In this document: positions 12,814-12,897 of the stretch, one piece after another | How positions within the stretch are numbered: position 1 is the stretch's first letter | Layout of the letters: every line of letters starts with the position of its first letter | DNA from: Thermodesulfatator sp. | Lineage (GTDB): Bacteria > Desulfobacterota > Thermodesulfobacteria > Thermodesulfobacteriales > Thermodesulfobacteriaceae | Assembly (NCBI GenBank): GCA_003978075.1 | Contig: QOAM01000025.1 | Coordinates: forward strand, 1 to 12,897 | Direction: 5' to 3' | DNA: 12,897 nt | The notes under the pieces: model-generated | Database searches by the model: none | What the model saw: the letters and a program-made list of their open reading frames with translations, nothing else | What the model was told of the DNA's origin: nothing | Translations under genes and position numbers: made by a program

Positions 12814-12897
12814 ATGGAGATTTTTACCCCGCAGACGCCCATGCCCACCAAGGAAGAGGCCCTGGCTAAGCGTCAGTGGTATGTGGTGGACGCCTCG
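12814..12897 (+). CDS. rplM: 50S ribosomal protein L13 (N-terminal fragment, cut by window end)
   Basis: Only 28 codons are present. The recognisable L13 N-terminal signature is RQWYVVDAS (20-28), corresponding to the usual strand that leads to GKTLGRLAT, which would follow outside the window. The ATG at 12814 has a strong GGAGGAGGGAG Shine-Dalgarno a few nt upstream and a promoter at 12754-12782. The N-terminal extension before the signature (19 residues, with MPTKEEALAKR) is somewhat longer than in E. coli L13. An in-frame ATG at codon 10 is an alternative start but is less well placed for the Shine-Dalgarno. rpsI (S9) is expected to follow, by general synteny. Confidence 0.85.
   Translation, partial: MEIFTPQTPMPTKEEALAKRQWYVVDAS

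Overview
This window comes from a GC-rich, probably thermophilic bacterium. Arg/Glu/Leu-heavy proteins, dense gene packing and deltaproteobacterial-style gene content suggest the Thermodesulfobacteriota (Thermosulfurimonas/Thermodesulfatator type). That placement is an inference from gene order and protein style, not a database result. No mobile elements, CRISPR arrays or prophage genes are visible. No gap longer than 300 bases lacks a gene.

Region 1 (1-3589, + strand) is the end of a chemosensory operon. It holds a CheA-type hybrid kinase, cut at the left window edge, with two CheW-like domains and a C-terminal receiver domain. A DnaJ-like co-chaperone lacking the Gly/Phe linker follows, then a CheW adaptor. 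The three genes overlap each other (4 and 26 nt), so they are probably translationally coupled. A J-domain protein inside a chemosensory operon is the most unusual arrangement in the window.

Region 2 (3574-5557) holds a stand-alone HNH endonuclease on the - strand. Its 3' end overlaps the end of cheW by 16 nt. It is transcribed divergently from ychF/engD, a universal P-loop NTPase, and each gene has an extended -10 promoter (TGnTAAGAT) in the shared spacer. After ychF come a good -35 box, a tRNA-Val(GAC) gene with encoded CCA, and a strong hairpin just past the tRNA.

Region 3 (5696-12743, + strand) is the classic translation operon in the same order as in E. coli: thrS-infC-rpmI-rplT-pheS-pheT-ihfA, followed by a small MerR-family regulator. 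It encodes threonyl-tRNA synthetase, IF-3, ribosomal proteins L35 and L20, both phenylalanyl-tRNA synthetase subunits, an IHF-alpha-like DNA-bending protein and a regulator. Gaps are tiny or negative from thrS to the MerR gene, and no internal promoter was recognised. Transcription may begin at the tRNA-Val promoter. Initiation sites are unusual in several places: thrS (GTG or perhaps ATC), infC (TTG) and pheS (no Shine-Dalgarno, with a large hairpin just inside the gene).

Region 4 (12744-12897) has a good sigma-70-type promoter and the first 28 codons of rplM (ribosomal protein L13), cut by the right window edge.
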